The notes under the pieces: model-generated | Databases searched by the model: none | Told to the model about the DNA's origin: nothing | What the model saw: only the letters and a program-made list of their open reading frames with translations | Assembly: GCA_964426135.1 (NCBI GenBank) | Contig: CAYRPN010000061.1 | Coordinates: 1 to 32,433, forward strand | Direction: 5' to 3' | Source: CAYRPN01 sp964426135 | Lineage (GTDB): Bacteria > Planctomycetota > Phycisphaerae > Phycisphaerales > Phycisphaeraceae | Length of the DNA stretch: 32,433 nt | Position numbers and translations under genes: made by a program | Shown: piece after piece, positions 1-7,026 of the stretch | How the letters are laid out: every line of letters starts with the position of its first letter | Position numbering within the stretch: position 1 is the stretch's first letter

Positions 1-1
1 C

Positions 2-233
2 GACGAAGCGCCGGTCGAGCCGCCCGCTGACATGCCCGCCGACGAAGCGCCGGCCGAGCCGCCCGCTGATATGCCCGCCGACGAAGCGCCGGTCGAACCG
101 CCCGCTGACATGCCTGCTGACGAAGCGCCGGTCGAACCGCCCGCCGACATGCCTGCTGACGAAGCGCCGGTCGAACCGCCCGCCGACATGCCCACTGACG
201 AAGCGCCGGTCGAACCGCCCGCTGATATGCCCG
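2..233 (+). repeat. 39-bp coding tandem repeat
   Basis: About six consecutive 39-bp units, each encoding 13 residues, differ by a few mostly synonymous or conservative substitutions (GTC/GCC for Val/Ala, GAG/GAA, GCC/ACT). The array continues past the left edge. The unit length is a multiple of three, so copy number can vary without a frameshift. Confidence 0.9.
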
Positions 234-685
234 TCGACGACATGCCCAGCGATCCCCCGGCTGACGAGCTTCCACTCAATGACGATGGCCCCACCGGTCC
301 CGAAAACGCTGGTGATCCGCCGACCGACCCCGGCACCGGCGGCCCCTTTGAGCTGCCCAACAATCCGTTCGACATCATCGACGAATCAGGCAACCCCGTG
401 CCTCCAGCCCCCGGCGAAGAACCGCCCGCCGAAGGCACGCCGATCCTGGACAATCTCGTCAACGACGGCACCAACCCCGGCGTCGGCGAACCGGCGGGCC
501 CCACCGATCAGGGCACTGACCTGCCGACCCAGGATCCGCCGGCCAATCCGCAGATCATCCTCGCCAACGAAGTGCTCCTGCGAACCCTGGCAGACGACAT
601 CACCATCCCCGAGCCCCTTTCAGCCTCCGCCCTGCTCATGACCCTGGGCGCGATGTTCCCCCGCCGCCGAAGGCATCGAGCGTGA
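2..685 (+). CDS. Secreted Pro/Asp/Glu repeat protein with PEP-CTERM-like tail (5' partial)
   Basis: The reading frame is already open at the window edge, so the true start lies upstream. The first 80 or so residues are tandem copies of a 13-residue unit of the form MPADEAPVEPPAD, encoded by a near-perfect 39-bp DNA repeat. A non-repetitive acidic, Pro-rich linker follows. The last 25 or so residues read PEP, then a short hydrophobic stretch, then RRRRHR, which is the layout of a PEP-CTERM sorting signal processed by exosortase in Gram-negative bacteria. The hydrophobic stretch is short for a membrane anchor. The repeat part looks like a flexible, negatively charged stalk. I infer an exported, surface-associated or matrix protein; the N-terminal domain that would give its function is outside the window. 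Confidence 0.75.
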   Translation, partial: DEAPVEPPADMPADEAPAEPPADMPADEAPVEPPADMPADEAPVEPPADMPADEAPVEPPADMPTDEAPVEPPADMPVDDMPSDPPADELPLNDDGPTGPENAGDPPTDPGTGGPFELPNNPFDIIDESGNPVPPAPGEEPPAEGTPILDNLVNDGTNPGVGEPAGPTDQGTDLPTQDPPANPQIILANEVLLRTLADDITIPEPLSASALLMTLGAMFPRRRRHRA

Positions 686-706
686 AACCTTCTCATGCGG
701 AGCGCG

Positions 707-746
707 AAACCGCAGGAGCCACAGCATCGTGGCGGCCTGCGGTTTT
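707..746 (+). terminator. Probable Rho-independent terminator of the repeat-protein gene
   Basis: The arms AAACCGCAGG (707-716) and CCTGCGGTTT (736-745) pair, with a second small stem CCAC/GTGG in the loop. The right arm runs into TTTT. It lies 22 bases after the stop codon of the repeat-protein gene. The T tract is short, so the call is moderate. Confidence 0.55.
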
Positions 747-1049
747 GCATTGGCGCCGGCCGCGCCGCTCGCCGGAAAGTGGCCGGCCACGTACCCCCGG
801 GGGGCAGAATGCTTCGCAAATCCATAGAGAAAAAGCGTTTACAAAATGACTGCCAGAAAGGTAGGACACTTTCCGGCCACTCTCCCCGTCGGCTCCATCG
901 CACGCCCGGACACCGCAAGATGTCAAAGAACAACGCGGACCCGCAGACGGGCCGTCGCCATGACTACCTTACATTGACCGATTAGGGAAAAGGTTACGAG
1001 ACTTTGGCCGTTCGGCCGCGGGGTCGGCGTCGCCCCCGGCGGCGGCTAA
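747..1049. other. Intergenic stretch without a supported gene
   Basis: Short open frames here show no family resemblance. The stretch holds partly self-complementary GGAAAGTGGCCGGC and CACTTTCCGGCCAC segments near 774-790 and 868-885. Nothing else was recognised. Confidence 0.5.
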
Positions 1050-1244
1050 GGAATCGGAGCGAAATAAGTTCACGACTGCACGGATCGAACTCCCCTCCCT
1101 TTTAGGGAGGGGCAGGGGGAGGGTCGGGCAAACAGCCTGATTTCATGCACAATCACGCAGTGCGCCCGACCCTCCCCTAACCCCTCCCTAGGAGGGAGGG
1201 GAATCGGAAACGGCCAAGTCGGGAAGTTATTTCGGTCGCGATCC
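1050..1244. repeat. Family A palindromic element, copy 1 (195 bp)
   Basis: Imperfect terminal inverted repeats bound it: GGAATCGGAGCGAAATAAG at 1050-1068 and GTTATTTCGGTCGCGATCC at 1226-1244. The trinucleotide TAA lies on both outer sides (1047-1049 and 1245-1247). The interior is a long GC-rich palindrome with arms of the CCCCTCCCT / AGGGAGGGG and GAGGGTCGGGC / GCCCGACCCTC type. The same ends carry a different interior in copies 2 and 3. It resembles a non-autonomous, MITE-like element, but no transposase is present. Confidence 0.7.
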
Positions 1245-1247
1245 TAA

Positions 1248-1370
1248 GGAATCGGAGCGAAATAAGCACGATTTAGCCGGCGGGCTTGCCCGCCGAGACG
1301 CCCTCGGCGGGCAAGCCCGCCGGCTAAATGGGGGGACCGCCCATTCGCGAAGTTATTTCGGTCATGATCC
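1248..1370. repeat. Family A palindromic element, copy 2 (123 bp)
   Basis: It begins three bases after copy 1 with the same GGAATCGGAGCGAAATAAG end and closes with GTTATTTCGGTCATGATCC. The interior (1270-1328) is a near-perfect hairpin with arms beginning ATTTAGCCGGCGGGCTTGCC. It ends 11 bases past the stop codon of the mrp gene, so it may also act as its transcription stop. Confidence 0.75.
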
Positions 1371-1381
1371 GAACCGGCGCT

Positions 1382-2464
1382 TCAGCGAATGTTCAACGTC
1401 GGCGCCGAACTGCCGCCCAGCGCCCGCCGGCTGATCGCCGCCGCCACGCTGCGCACCAGCTTCGTCAACTCGTCCGACAACTTGTCCTTGCTGGTGAAGT
1501 TCGCCGTCGGATCGCCGCTGTCGCAGTTCTTCCTTAGGGCCATGTTGATCGGAATCGTGCCCAGGACCGGCACCCCCATGTCCTCGGCCATCGTGGCCGC
1601 GCCGCCGCGACCGAAGATGTCGTACTCCTTGCCATCGTCGCCGATGAAGTAGCTCATGTTCTCCACGACGCCCAGCACGTCCACATTGAGTTGCTGGAAC
1701 ATGCGCAGGGCCCGCCGCGCGTCGTCCTGGGCCACGCGCTGCGGCGTGCAGACCACGATCGCGCCGCTCAACGGCAGCAACTGCGCCAGTGTCAGCGGCA
1801 CATCGCCCGTGCCGGGAGGAAGATCGATCACCATGTAATCCAGATCGCCCCAGTCGGTCGTCTCGACGAGTTGCTTGAACGCGCCCTGCGCCATGGGGCC
1901 GCGCCAGATCAGCGGCTTCTCCGGCGGGACCATCGCGCCGATGGTCATCGATCGCACGCCGTGCACCTCGAACGGCGACAGGCGATTGTCGTGGCCTACG
2001 AGCTGCATCCCGCCGATGCCGAGCATCGTGGGCAGCGACGGGCCGTAGACATCGCCATCCATCAGGCCCACGGCCGCGCCTTCCCGCGCCAGCCCGACGG
2101 CAAGATTCACGGCAATCGTGGACTTGCCCACGCCGCCCTTGCCCGCGCCCACCGCGATGATCTGCTTCACGTTCGGCAGCGGATTGTTCGTGCGGGCCTT
2201 CTCCTGCGGCGGACGCGGCACCTGCGCGGAAAACTCCACGCTCACCTCCTTCATTTCCGGCAGCGCCATCACCGCCGCCTTCACCTCGCGGGTGATCTGA
2301 TCCTTCATCGGGCAGGCGGGCGTGGTCAGTTCGATGTGAATGTTCGCGATGCCGTCGCAGACCGCAACGTTCTTCACCATGTTGAGCGTGACGATGTCGC
2401 GGTGAAGGTCCGGATCGTTCACCTTGCGAAGCTGGGCGATAATCTGTTCTTTCGTTACGGGCAT
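1382..2464 (-). CDS. mrp: Mrp/ApbC family iron-sulfur cluster carrier ATPase
   Basis: A 360-residue P-loop NTPase of the Mrp/NBP35 family, which binds and hands on Fe-S clusters in the cytoplasm. Residues 5-85 form a MIP18 (DUF59) domain with the usual TPACP motif. The Walker A motif is a deviant GKGGVGKST near residue 110, followed by DGDVYGPS and the switch-II-like DLPPGTGD. The CPxC cluster-binding motif expected between ENMSYF and IFG in many family members is absent; GDDGKEYD stands there instead, as also happens in other lineages. The start is supported by AAGGA about ten bases upstream. The gene stands alone, with repeats on both sides. Confidence 0.93.
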   Translation of the reverse strand: MPVTKEQIIAQLRKVNDPDLHRDIVTLNMVKNVAVCDGIANIHIELTTPACPMKDQITREVKAAVMALPEMKEVSVEFSAQVPRPPQEKARTNNPLPNVKQIIAVGAGKGGVGKSTIAVNLAVGLAREGAAVGLMDGDVYGPSLPTMLGIGGMQLVGHDNRLSPFEVHGVRSMTIGAMVPPEKPLIWRGPMAQGAFKQLVETTDWGDLDYMVIDLPPGTGDVPLTLAQLLPLSGAIVVCTPQRVAQDDARRALRMFQQLNVDVLGVVENMSYFIGDDGKEYDIFGRGGAATMAEDMGVPVLGTIPINMALRKNCDSGDPTANFTSKDKLSDELTKLVRSVAAAISRRALGGSSAPTLNIR

Positions 2465-2651
2465 GACAACTCATCCTTGAAAAGGAGGCGGGGCAGGGAT
2501 GATAGGAACTGACGCGGTCAGGAGCGAACGATCCGATGGCGTTCCAACACAAACACAGCCCCAATGAAGCTGTTCGCCAGACCCTTCCCCCAACCCCTCC
2601 CTGTAAACAGGATCTTGCGTCAAGTAATAATTCATCGTCAATTCAAGCTTC

Positions 2652-2844
2652 AACCGCGAAGCGGTGGCATGACGTAGCCCCTGGCGCAAGCCAGGGGAAC
2701 CGAGCACGACGTTGGCCAGCCCCGAATGGGGCGGCATGACGAATCTGAAGGCGTTTCAATGTCGCCCCTTGCGGGGCTCATCGTCACTTGCTGCCAACCC
2801 CCCGGCTCACGCCGGGGGCTACGAAATGCCACCGCTTCGCGGTT
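2652..2844. repeat. Nested hairpin repeat block (family H)
   Basis: Perfect 19-bp outer arms (AACCGCGAAGCGGTGGCAT at 2652-2670, its complement at 2826-2844) enclose at least four smaller hairpins: CCCCTGG/CCAGGGG near 2678, GCCCC/GGGGC near 2719, GCCCC/GGGGC near 2764 and CCCCCGGC/GCCGGGGG near 2798. It fills most of the 481-base gap between mrp and the cytochrome gene. The rest of that gap holds no gene I can support. Confidence 0.75.
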
Positions 2845-2945
2845 CGATCGGAAAACGACGGACGAAACTCCGTTAACGCAAAATTCTGGTGCGAGTGAGG
2901 TGAATTCGCCCCGCATGAGATGTCGCGCACACAAGGGAGGTTTTC

Positions 2946-3299
2946 TCACTTGTCCTTGCGACCGGCGAAGGGGTGGGCCGCGAGGATGTAGGCTTTCACA
3001 TCGCTCCGCTGCTGCGGCGACAACTTCGCCTCGTCGCTCATCTCCGGCAGAATCTCGTCCCAATGGGCGAGCGAGTACTTGTTCACTGGCTCGACGGTGT
3101 GGCACTTGATGCACTGGTCCAGGTAGATCGCACGGCCGCGCCGCAGCGACTCCGCATCCGCGCCTTGCACCGACGCCGCCTGTACCAGCGGCGGCGACAC
3201 CGGCGGCGCCATCTCTTCCAGCGACATGCAGCCGGCCAGCACCGATACCGCCAGCAACACGCCCAGCCATCGCAAGTTCATCTCGCTCTTGACGCTCAT
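2946..3299 (-). CDS. Small lipoprotein c-type cytochrome
   Basis: A 117-residue protein. The start at 3299 is chosen because AAAGG lies 9-10 bases upstream and because it gives a short signal sequence; an open frame extends upstream but runs through an inverted repeat. Residues 11-23 are hydrophobic and end in a lipobox LAGC with the lipidated Cys at 24. The haem motif CIKCH is at 63-67, and Met87 (in LPEM) is a plausible axial ligand. This is a minimal class-I cytochrome c fold, probably anchored to the outer face of a membrane and carrying electrons. No partner oxidase or dehydrogenase is adjacent, so the redox partner is unknown. Confidence 0.8.
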   Translation of the reverse strand: MSVKSEMNLRWLGVLLAVSVLAGCMSLEEMAPPVSPPLVQAASVQGADAESLRRGRAIYLDQCIKCHTVEPVNKYSLAHWDEILPEMSDEAKLSPQQRSDVKAYILAAHPFAGRKDK

Positions 3300-3321
3300 T
3301 GCCGATTGCCTTTCTTCAAAG

Positions 3322-3362
3322 GACCGAGGCCCGTGGCGGTTCCTGAACCACGGACCTCGGTC
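3322..3362. repeat. Inverted repeat upstream of the cytochrome gene
   Basis: Arms GACCGAGGCCCGTGG (3322-3336) and CCACGGACCTCGGTC (3348-3362) are complementary at nearly every position. They lie just upstream of the cytochrome ribosome-binding site, where they would fold in the 5' leader. Confidence 0.65.
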
Positions 3363-3386
3363 GCGGAGATGGATCGAGTCAGTCAC

Positions 3387-3543
3387 AAAGGAGGAGTGCA
3401 AGAAGGTTGCACCGCCAATCTGTAGGGTGCGTCAAGGCTTGGCGCGGACGCACCATCTGTGAGCGGAAACCCTTCAGGTGCGTCCGCGCGGACTTGACGC
3501 ACCCTACACAGACCGCGGAGTTGTTCCTACACAACTCCATAGA
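3387..3543. repeat. Family B palindromic element, copy 1
   Basis: The inner arms GTAGGGTGCGTCAAGGCTTG (from 3422) and its complement ending at 3507 enclose a second GGACGCACC/GGTGCGTCC pair. The outer ends resemble GGAGGAGTGCAAGA on the left and, read on the other strand, GGAGTTGTGTAGGA on the right. The right end also folds on itself (GGAGTTGT/ACACAACTCC). A second copy is at 29504-29673. Confidence 0.7.
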
Positions 3544-3553
3544 GAAACACGGA

Positions 3554-4312
3554 TCAGAAGTCGATGCCCAGCAGCAGGCGAGTTTGAAAGTTCGCCTCGT
3601 TCGCCACGTCGGTCACCTGGAACAGCGGCGTGATCGTGACCCACCAGCCCTTGCCGCGGAAGGCGACGTTGGGCCCCATGTAGACCACGTGATCCTCCCA
3701 CGTGTTCCAGTCCGCCAGTTCGATCTCGTGCACCAGTTCCGCGCCCACCGACCATTGCGGCGAAATCTGATAGCTGACGCCGAAGGTGTTGCCCAGTTCG
3801 AGTTTGTCTTCATCGAAGTCCTCCCCTTCCCACTCCGGTTCGAAGATGAAGTTGTAAATCACGACAAACGGCCCCATGTGCTTCTCGACGAGCAGTTTGG
3901 CTTCGAGCGCCAGCAGTTCGTCGCCGATCTTGATCTCGCCGTAGAGCGCCAGGCCGAGGAAATCGTTGACCGGGCTGGTGAGATTGAGAATGGCCTCGAC
4001 GGCGACATTGCGCCACTCGGCGCGGTCATTGGCGACGCTCTTGCCGTCCTGGTAGCGCCAGTCGGAGATGTAAAACCCTAGTTGGAATTTCTCGGTGATG
4101 CCGACTTCGAACTCGTGGCGGAAGTCGATGCGGTCGAACTCGTCGTCCGTGTCCTTGTCGGTTTTCCAGGTGACGTACTGCTCGTACTCCCAGGAGCCCG
4201 GCGCCATGGTGGTGACGTCGTAGCTGAATGTGAAGAGGCGCTCGTCAGCGCGGGCGAGACTGGGCACGAACAGGGCGACGAGCAACGGGATGGCGAGAGA
4301 GTTGAATCGCAT
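3554..4312 (-). CDS. Putative outer-membrane beta-barrel protein
   Basis: A 252-residue protein from the ATG at 4312, chosen because AAAGGA lies five bases upstream. Residues 1-22 are a signal peptide ending near ARADE. The mature part is rich in alternating polar and aromatic strands (for example EYEQYVTW, FQLGFYIS, WWVTITPLFQV), contains acidic turns, and ends in Phe, the usual last residue of barrels folded by BamA. I see no plug domain or enzyme motif. A structural or transport role in the outer membrane is inferred; the substrate is unknown. Confidence 0.7.
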   Translation of the reverse strand: MRFNSLAIPLLVALFVPSLARADERLFTFSYDVTTMAPGSWEYEQYVTWKTDKDTDDEFDRIDFRHEFEVGITEKFQLGFYISDWRYQDGKSVANDRAEWRNVAVEAILNLTSPVNDFLGLALYGEIKIGDELLALEAKLLVEKHMGPFVVIYNFIFEPEWEGEDFDEDKLELGNTFGVSYQISPQWSVGAELVHEIELADWNTWEDHVVYMGPNVAFRGKGWWVTITPLFQVTDVANEANFQTRLLLGIDF

Positions 4313-4359
4313 GGCGGTCCTTTTGTTGAGATTGAAACGCAACAACTTCGACGGCCGAT

Positions 4360-4388
4360 TTTATAATTGAGACTCACTCGCAATGCAA
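4360..4388 (-). promoter_or_regulatory. Sigma-70-type promoter of the outer-membrane protein gene
   Basis: On the minus strand, a -35 box TTGCAT (4388-4383) and a -10 box TATAAA (4365-4360) are separated by 17 bases. The -10 box lies about 50 bases before the start codon at 4312, in an AT-richer patch of otherwise GC-rich DNA. Confidence 0.55.
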
Positions 4389-4612
4389 GCCTCTGCATCG
4401 TCGATTCAAAGAATCATTGCATTCTATGCGTAAATAACGATGGATAAGCTTGTTACGATGTTGATAACTGGACTCGATAAGTTCCACAGGCGATCGCCCC
4501 TGGGAGGGCGAGGCTCCGGCCGAGCCGCAGTCGAGATTGAAATCGCAGACACTCCGTGGCTCGGCGCAAGCCTCGTCCCCCTCACCCTGACCTTCCCCTT
4601 GAAGGGTCCTCG

Positions 4613-4734
4613 CATGAATAAGCTGACCAAGTAAGCCTCGCGCAAAGGCGCAAAGCTCGCCACGATTCTTGCCGTCTTTGCGAGCTTTGCGCCTTTGCGA
4701 GAGATTTCGCTTGTCGCGCGACTGTTCAACTTAC
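4613..4734. repeat. Family G nested inverted repeat
   Basis: Inner arms near CTCGCGCAAAGGCGCAAAGC (from 4637) pair with 4681-4703. The outer ends GCATGAATAAGCTGACCA on the left and, read on the other strand, GCATCAGTAAGTTGAACA on the right match at about 14 of 18 positions. It stops about ten bases from the glcF stop codon. The rest of the 4389-4612 gap holds a GGCGAGGCTCC-type segment and no supported gene. Confidence 0.6.
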
Positions 4735-4747
4735 TGATGCGCTGCGC

Positions 4748-6256
4748 CTAAGCGTTCCGTCCGAACACCGCTTCGTGCAGCACGCTGACCGGGTGCATGA
4801 CGCGCAGTTCCAGCCCCAGCCGCTGGGCTTCGGACTGAATCTGCATGGCGCAGCCGACGTTGCCGGTGATGCAGACCTTCGCCCCCGTCTTCTGGATGTG
4901 CGCCAGTTTGCGCTCGCCCAACTGCATCGCCATGTCAGGCTGCGAGAGGTTGTAGGTGCCGGCCGCCCCGCAGCACATGTCCGACTCGGTCAGCGGAATG
5001 AGCTTCAGGCCTTTGATCCACGACAGCATCTTTCGCGGCGGATCGGTGACCTTCTGCGCATGGGCGAGATGGCACGCGTCGTGGTACGTCGCGGTCGCAT
5101 TCACCTCATGCGGCGGCGGAGGCGGCGCGAACTTCACCAGCACCTCGCTGACGTCCTTGACGCGCGATGCGAAATCCTTGCCTCGCGCGGCAAAGCGCGG
5201 ATCGTCGCGCAGGAAGTGAGCGTAGTCCTTCAGTTGAGCGCCGCAGCCGGCGATGTTGGTGATGATGTAGTCGGGGGAAGGGAAGGGACTAAGGGACGGA
5301 GGGACGGAGGGACTAAGGGGAGAGGAGGACACACCTTGACTTTCCCCCTTGATCCCTTTGTCCCTCAGTCCCTTGGTCCCTTTCCCCGCGAACGCCTCCA
5401 CATTCATGCGCGCGAAATTCTCGCCTTCATGCGCATGGCCGGCGTGATGGTGAATCGCGCCGCAGCAGGTCTGCGCCGCCGGCACGATGACATCGCAGCC
5501 GGCGTGGGTGAGCAGGTCGATCGTCTGGCGGTTCACGTGTTGATACAGCACGCTGCCGACGCAGCCGGCGAGCAGCGCGATAGTCGCGCGGGGCTTGCCG
5601 TCGGGGCAGTTCGCCTTGTTCGCCGGATGAAACTCGGCGAGCGCTTTCTCCCACAGCGGGCCTTGTTCGGGCAGCATCTGCTGCATCTTCTGAACGCGCA
5701 GCGGCAGCAGTTTCGTGAGTTTGGTCAATGGTTTCCACAGGCCTATTTTCTGGAGGATGCGCGCCGGCAGCAGCGCGATCTTCAGTCGCAGCGGAAAGGG
5801 AAATACCTTGAAGAACATCGCGTCGATGATCTCGTCGATCATGGTGCGCGGCTTCGTGGCCTTGGGTGGGTGCTCGGTGAACGCGGCGCGGGTGCCTTCG
5901 ATCAGTTCGTGGTATTGAACGCCGCTGGGGCACGCCGTCTCGCACGCCCGGCAGTCGAGGCACAGGTCCAGATGCTCCAGCACCGACGCGGTCGCTTCGA
6001 TCTTGCCGGTGGCAAGACCTTTCATCAGGTGTATGCGTCCGCGCGGCGAGTCGGCTTCCAGGCCGTTCTGCGTGTACGTCGGACACGCGGGCAGGCACAG
6101 GCCGCAGTGGACGCAATCGAGGGCGCGGGCGAAGGTGCGCGGATCGAGGTGCAAATCACCGGCGTGCGCGCCATGGCCGTGCGCGGCCGGAACGGGCGAG
6201 GGGTCGCCCAGGCCGTTGATGATGCGAAGGGAGGTGGGTTGGAAAGTGGTGGTCAC
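4748..6256 (-). CDS. glcF: Glycolate oxidase iron-sulfur subunit GlcF
   Basis: The Fe-S electron-transfer subunit of the glycolate dehydrogenase complex that oxidises glycolate to glyoxylate. Near residue 48 lies CVHCGLCLPACPTY and about 50 residues later CLDCRACETACPSG, the two 4Fe-4S motifs. Two CCG domains follow (TCCGAIHHHAGH and MCCGAAGTYNLS). A GTG at 6256 is chosen as start because the longer ATG at 6427 would overlap the upstream small gene; no clear ribosome-binding site helps, so the start is uncertain. Residues of about 290-328 are a Ser/Pro/Gly/Lys-rich insert encoded by a palindromic repeat (5273-5387) and unlike the family. It is the last gene of the interrupted glc operon. Confidence 0.92.
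   Translation of the reverse strand: MTTTFQPTSLRIINGLGDPSPVPAAHGHGAHAGDLHLDPRTFARALDCVHCGLCLPACPTYTQNGLEADSPRGRIHLMKGLATGKIEATASVLEHLDLCLDCRACETACPSGVQYHELIEGTRAAFTEHPPKATKPRTMIDEIIDAMFFKVFPFPLRLKIALLPARILQKIGLWKPLTKLTKLLPLRVQKMQQMLPEQGPLWEKALAEFHPANKANCPDGKPRATIALLAGCVGSVLYQHVNRQTIDLLTHAGCDVIVPAAQTCCGAIHHHAGHAHEGENFARMNVEAFAGKGTKGLRDKGIKGESQGVSSSPLSPSVPPSLSPFPSPDYIITNIAGCGAQLKDYAHFLRDDPRFAARGKDFASRVKDVSEVLVKFAPPPPPHEVNATATYHDACHLAHAQKVTDPPRKMLSWIKGLKLIPLTESDMCCGAAGTYNLSQPDMAMQLGERKLAHIQKTGAKVCITGNVGCAMQIQSEAQRLGLELRVMHPVSVLHEAVFGRNA
5273..5387. repeat. In-frame palindromic repeat inside glcF
   Basis: The left arm is built of degenerate GGGACTAAGGGACGGAGG units and the right arm of their complements (TCCCTCAGTCCCTTGGTCCC). 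It lies wholly within the glcF coding sequence, stays in frame and has no stop codon on that strand. It separates VEAFAG from YIITNIAGCGAQ, residues that are close together in ordinary GlcF proteins. Confidence 0.8.
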
Positions 6257-6284
6257 TGCAGGGTCAGAGCCGCGAGAGAAAAAG

Positions 6285-6497
6285 TCATTGGATCGAAATC
6301 GTTTGCCGACGCACGCCTTTGCTGCGCGGTCGACGTTCCGCGAGCATTCGCAGAATCCGTTCAGACGCCTTGCCGGATTCCGGCCTGGCGCGATCGGCGG
6401 CGAAAGCCGCGCGCATGGCGATGTCATCCTTGGGGCGGCGCTTGGAGGGGCCGATGATCAGATCGACCGATGCGGGCTCAAATCCTAAACGGGCCAT
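6285..6497 (-). CDS. Small basic protein of unknown function, partner of the GNAT-like gene
   Basis: A 70-residue protein beginning MARLGFEPASVDLIIG, with an ATG at 6497 preceded by AAAGG at seven bases, a good ribosome-binding site. It overlaps the last 13 bases of the GNAT-like gene upstream, which suggests translational coupling. The C-terminal part (KASERILRMLAERRPRSKG) is a basic amphipathic helix that could bind nucleic acid or a partner. I do not recognise a family. It may be the second member of a two-gene module placed between glcE and glcF. Confidence 0.55.
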   Translation of the reverse strand: MARLGFEPASVDLIIGPSKRRPKDDIAMRAAFAADRARPESGKASERILRMLAERRPRSKGVRRQTISIQ

Positions 6498-7015
6498 TGG
6501 TCTGCCTTTCCAAAGCACCTGCGCATCAGTTCCTCGGCTCCGGGTTCATCAACGATCATGCGCGTTCCGGAGCCGACCCGAATCGCTCCCAGTGTCTCCT
6601 GGTAATGATTGATGAGTTCGGTCTTGGCGTCAAGGGCGACGTGGCCGCGATGCCCAGCTTTGAAAGACACCGCGCACGCAAAAGCGACGAGGTTGCCTGG
6701 TACACCCTCGAACTGCTTGGATGGTCCGCGATTGTGCGGCGCGCTCTCCAGCAGATGCAAGAAAACATGATCAGACGCCACATCCAGTGAAACAAGGCCT
6801 TCGACTCTGTTCGAGCGGCGCAGGAGCAAGCCGTAAACCTCGCGGCCGTCCTCCTGTGTTTCCTTGAGCCAGTTGAAACTCCATCGTGTTGTGGCGGCAA
6901 ACTCGCCGGCGAGCAGGCCGCTCCATGCACGGATCACGGTAGCGCGCGAGCGTCTGGTTTTCGCGTCGATGACCGATCGTGCGAAGCCATCAATCTCAGC
7001 ATCGATCAACGCCAT
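6485..7015 (-). CDS. GNAT-like acyltransferase-fold protein
   Basis: A 176-residue protein from the ATG at 7015, with AGGGG just upstream; the glcE stop codon is 11 bases away. The middle (VEGLVSLDVASDHVFLHLLESAP) looks like central GNAT strands. KAGHRGHVALDAKTELINHY resembles the acyl-CoA-binding loop and helix, with a loose R/Q-x-x-G-x-G/A pattern. The C-terminal end (RMIVDEPGAEELM) fits the last strand and helix. The length suits stand-alone GNAT enzymes, including toxin-type ones, but the acceptor is unknown. It overlaps the following 70-residue gene and lies within the glc operon, to which it has no obvious metabolic link. Confidence 0.6.
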   Translation of the reverse strand: MALIDAEIDGFARSVIDAKTRRSRATVIRAWSGLLAGEFAATTRWSFNWLKETQEDGREVYGLLLRRSNRVEGLVSLDVASDHVFLHLLESAPHNRGPSKQFEGVPGNLVAFACAVSFKAGHRGHVALDAKTELINHYQETLGAIRVGSGTRMIVDEPGAEELMRRCFGKADQWPV

Positions 7016-7026
7016 ATCAGCCCCTG

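Noticed and set aside
2..233. Possible CRISPR array in the 39-bp repeats
   Set aside because: Units are directly adjacent with no spacers and encode a continuous protein repeat.
1362..2564. 400-codon minus-strand open frame overlapping mrp
   Set aside because: It is a second frame of the same strand with Arg/Gly/His-rich content; mrp itself is intact in the other frame.
4775..6457. 560-codon plus-strand open frame opposite glcF
   Set aside because: It is the antisense shadow of a clear GlcF coding region; its Arg/His/Gln/Val-rich product has no family features and GC-rich codon use explains the lack of stops.
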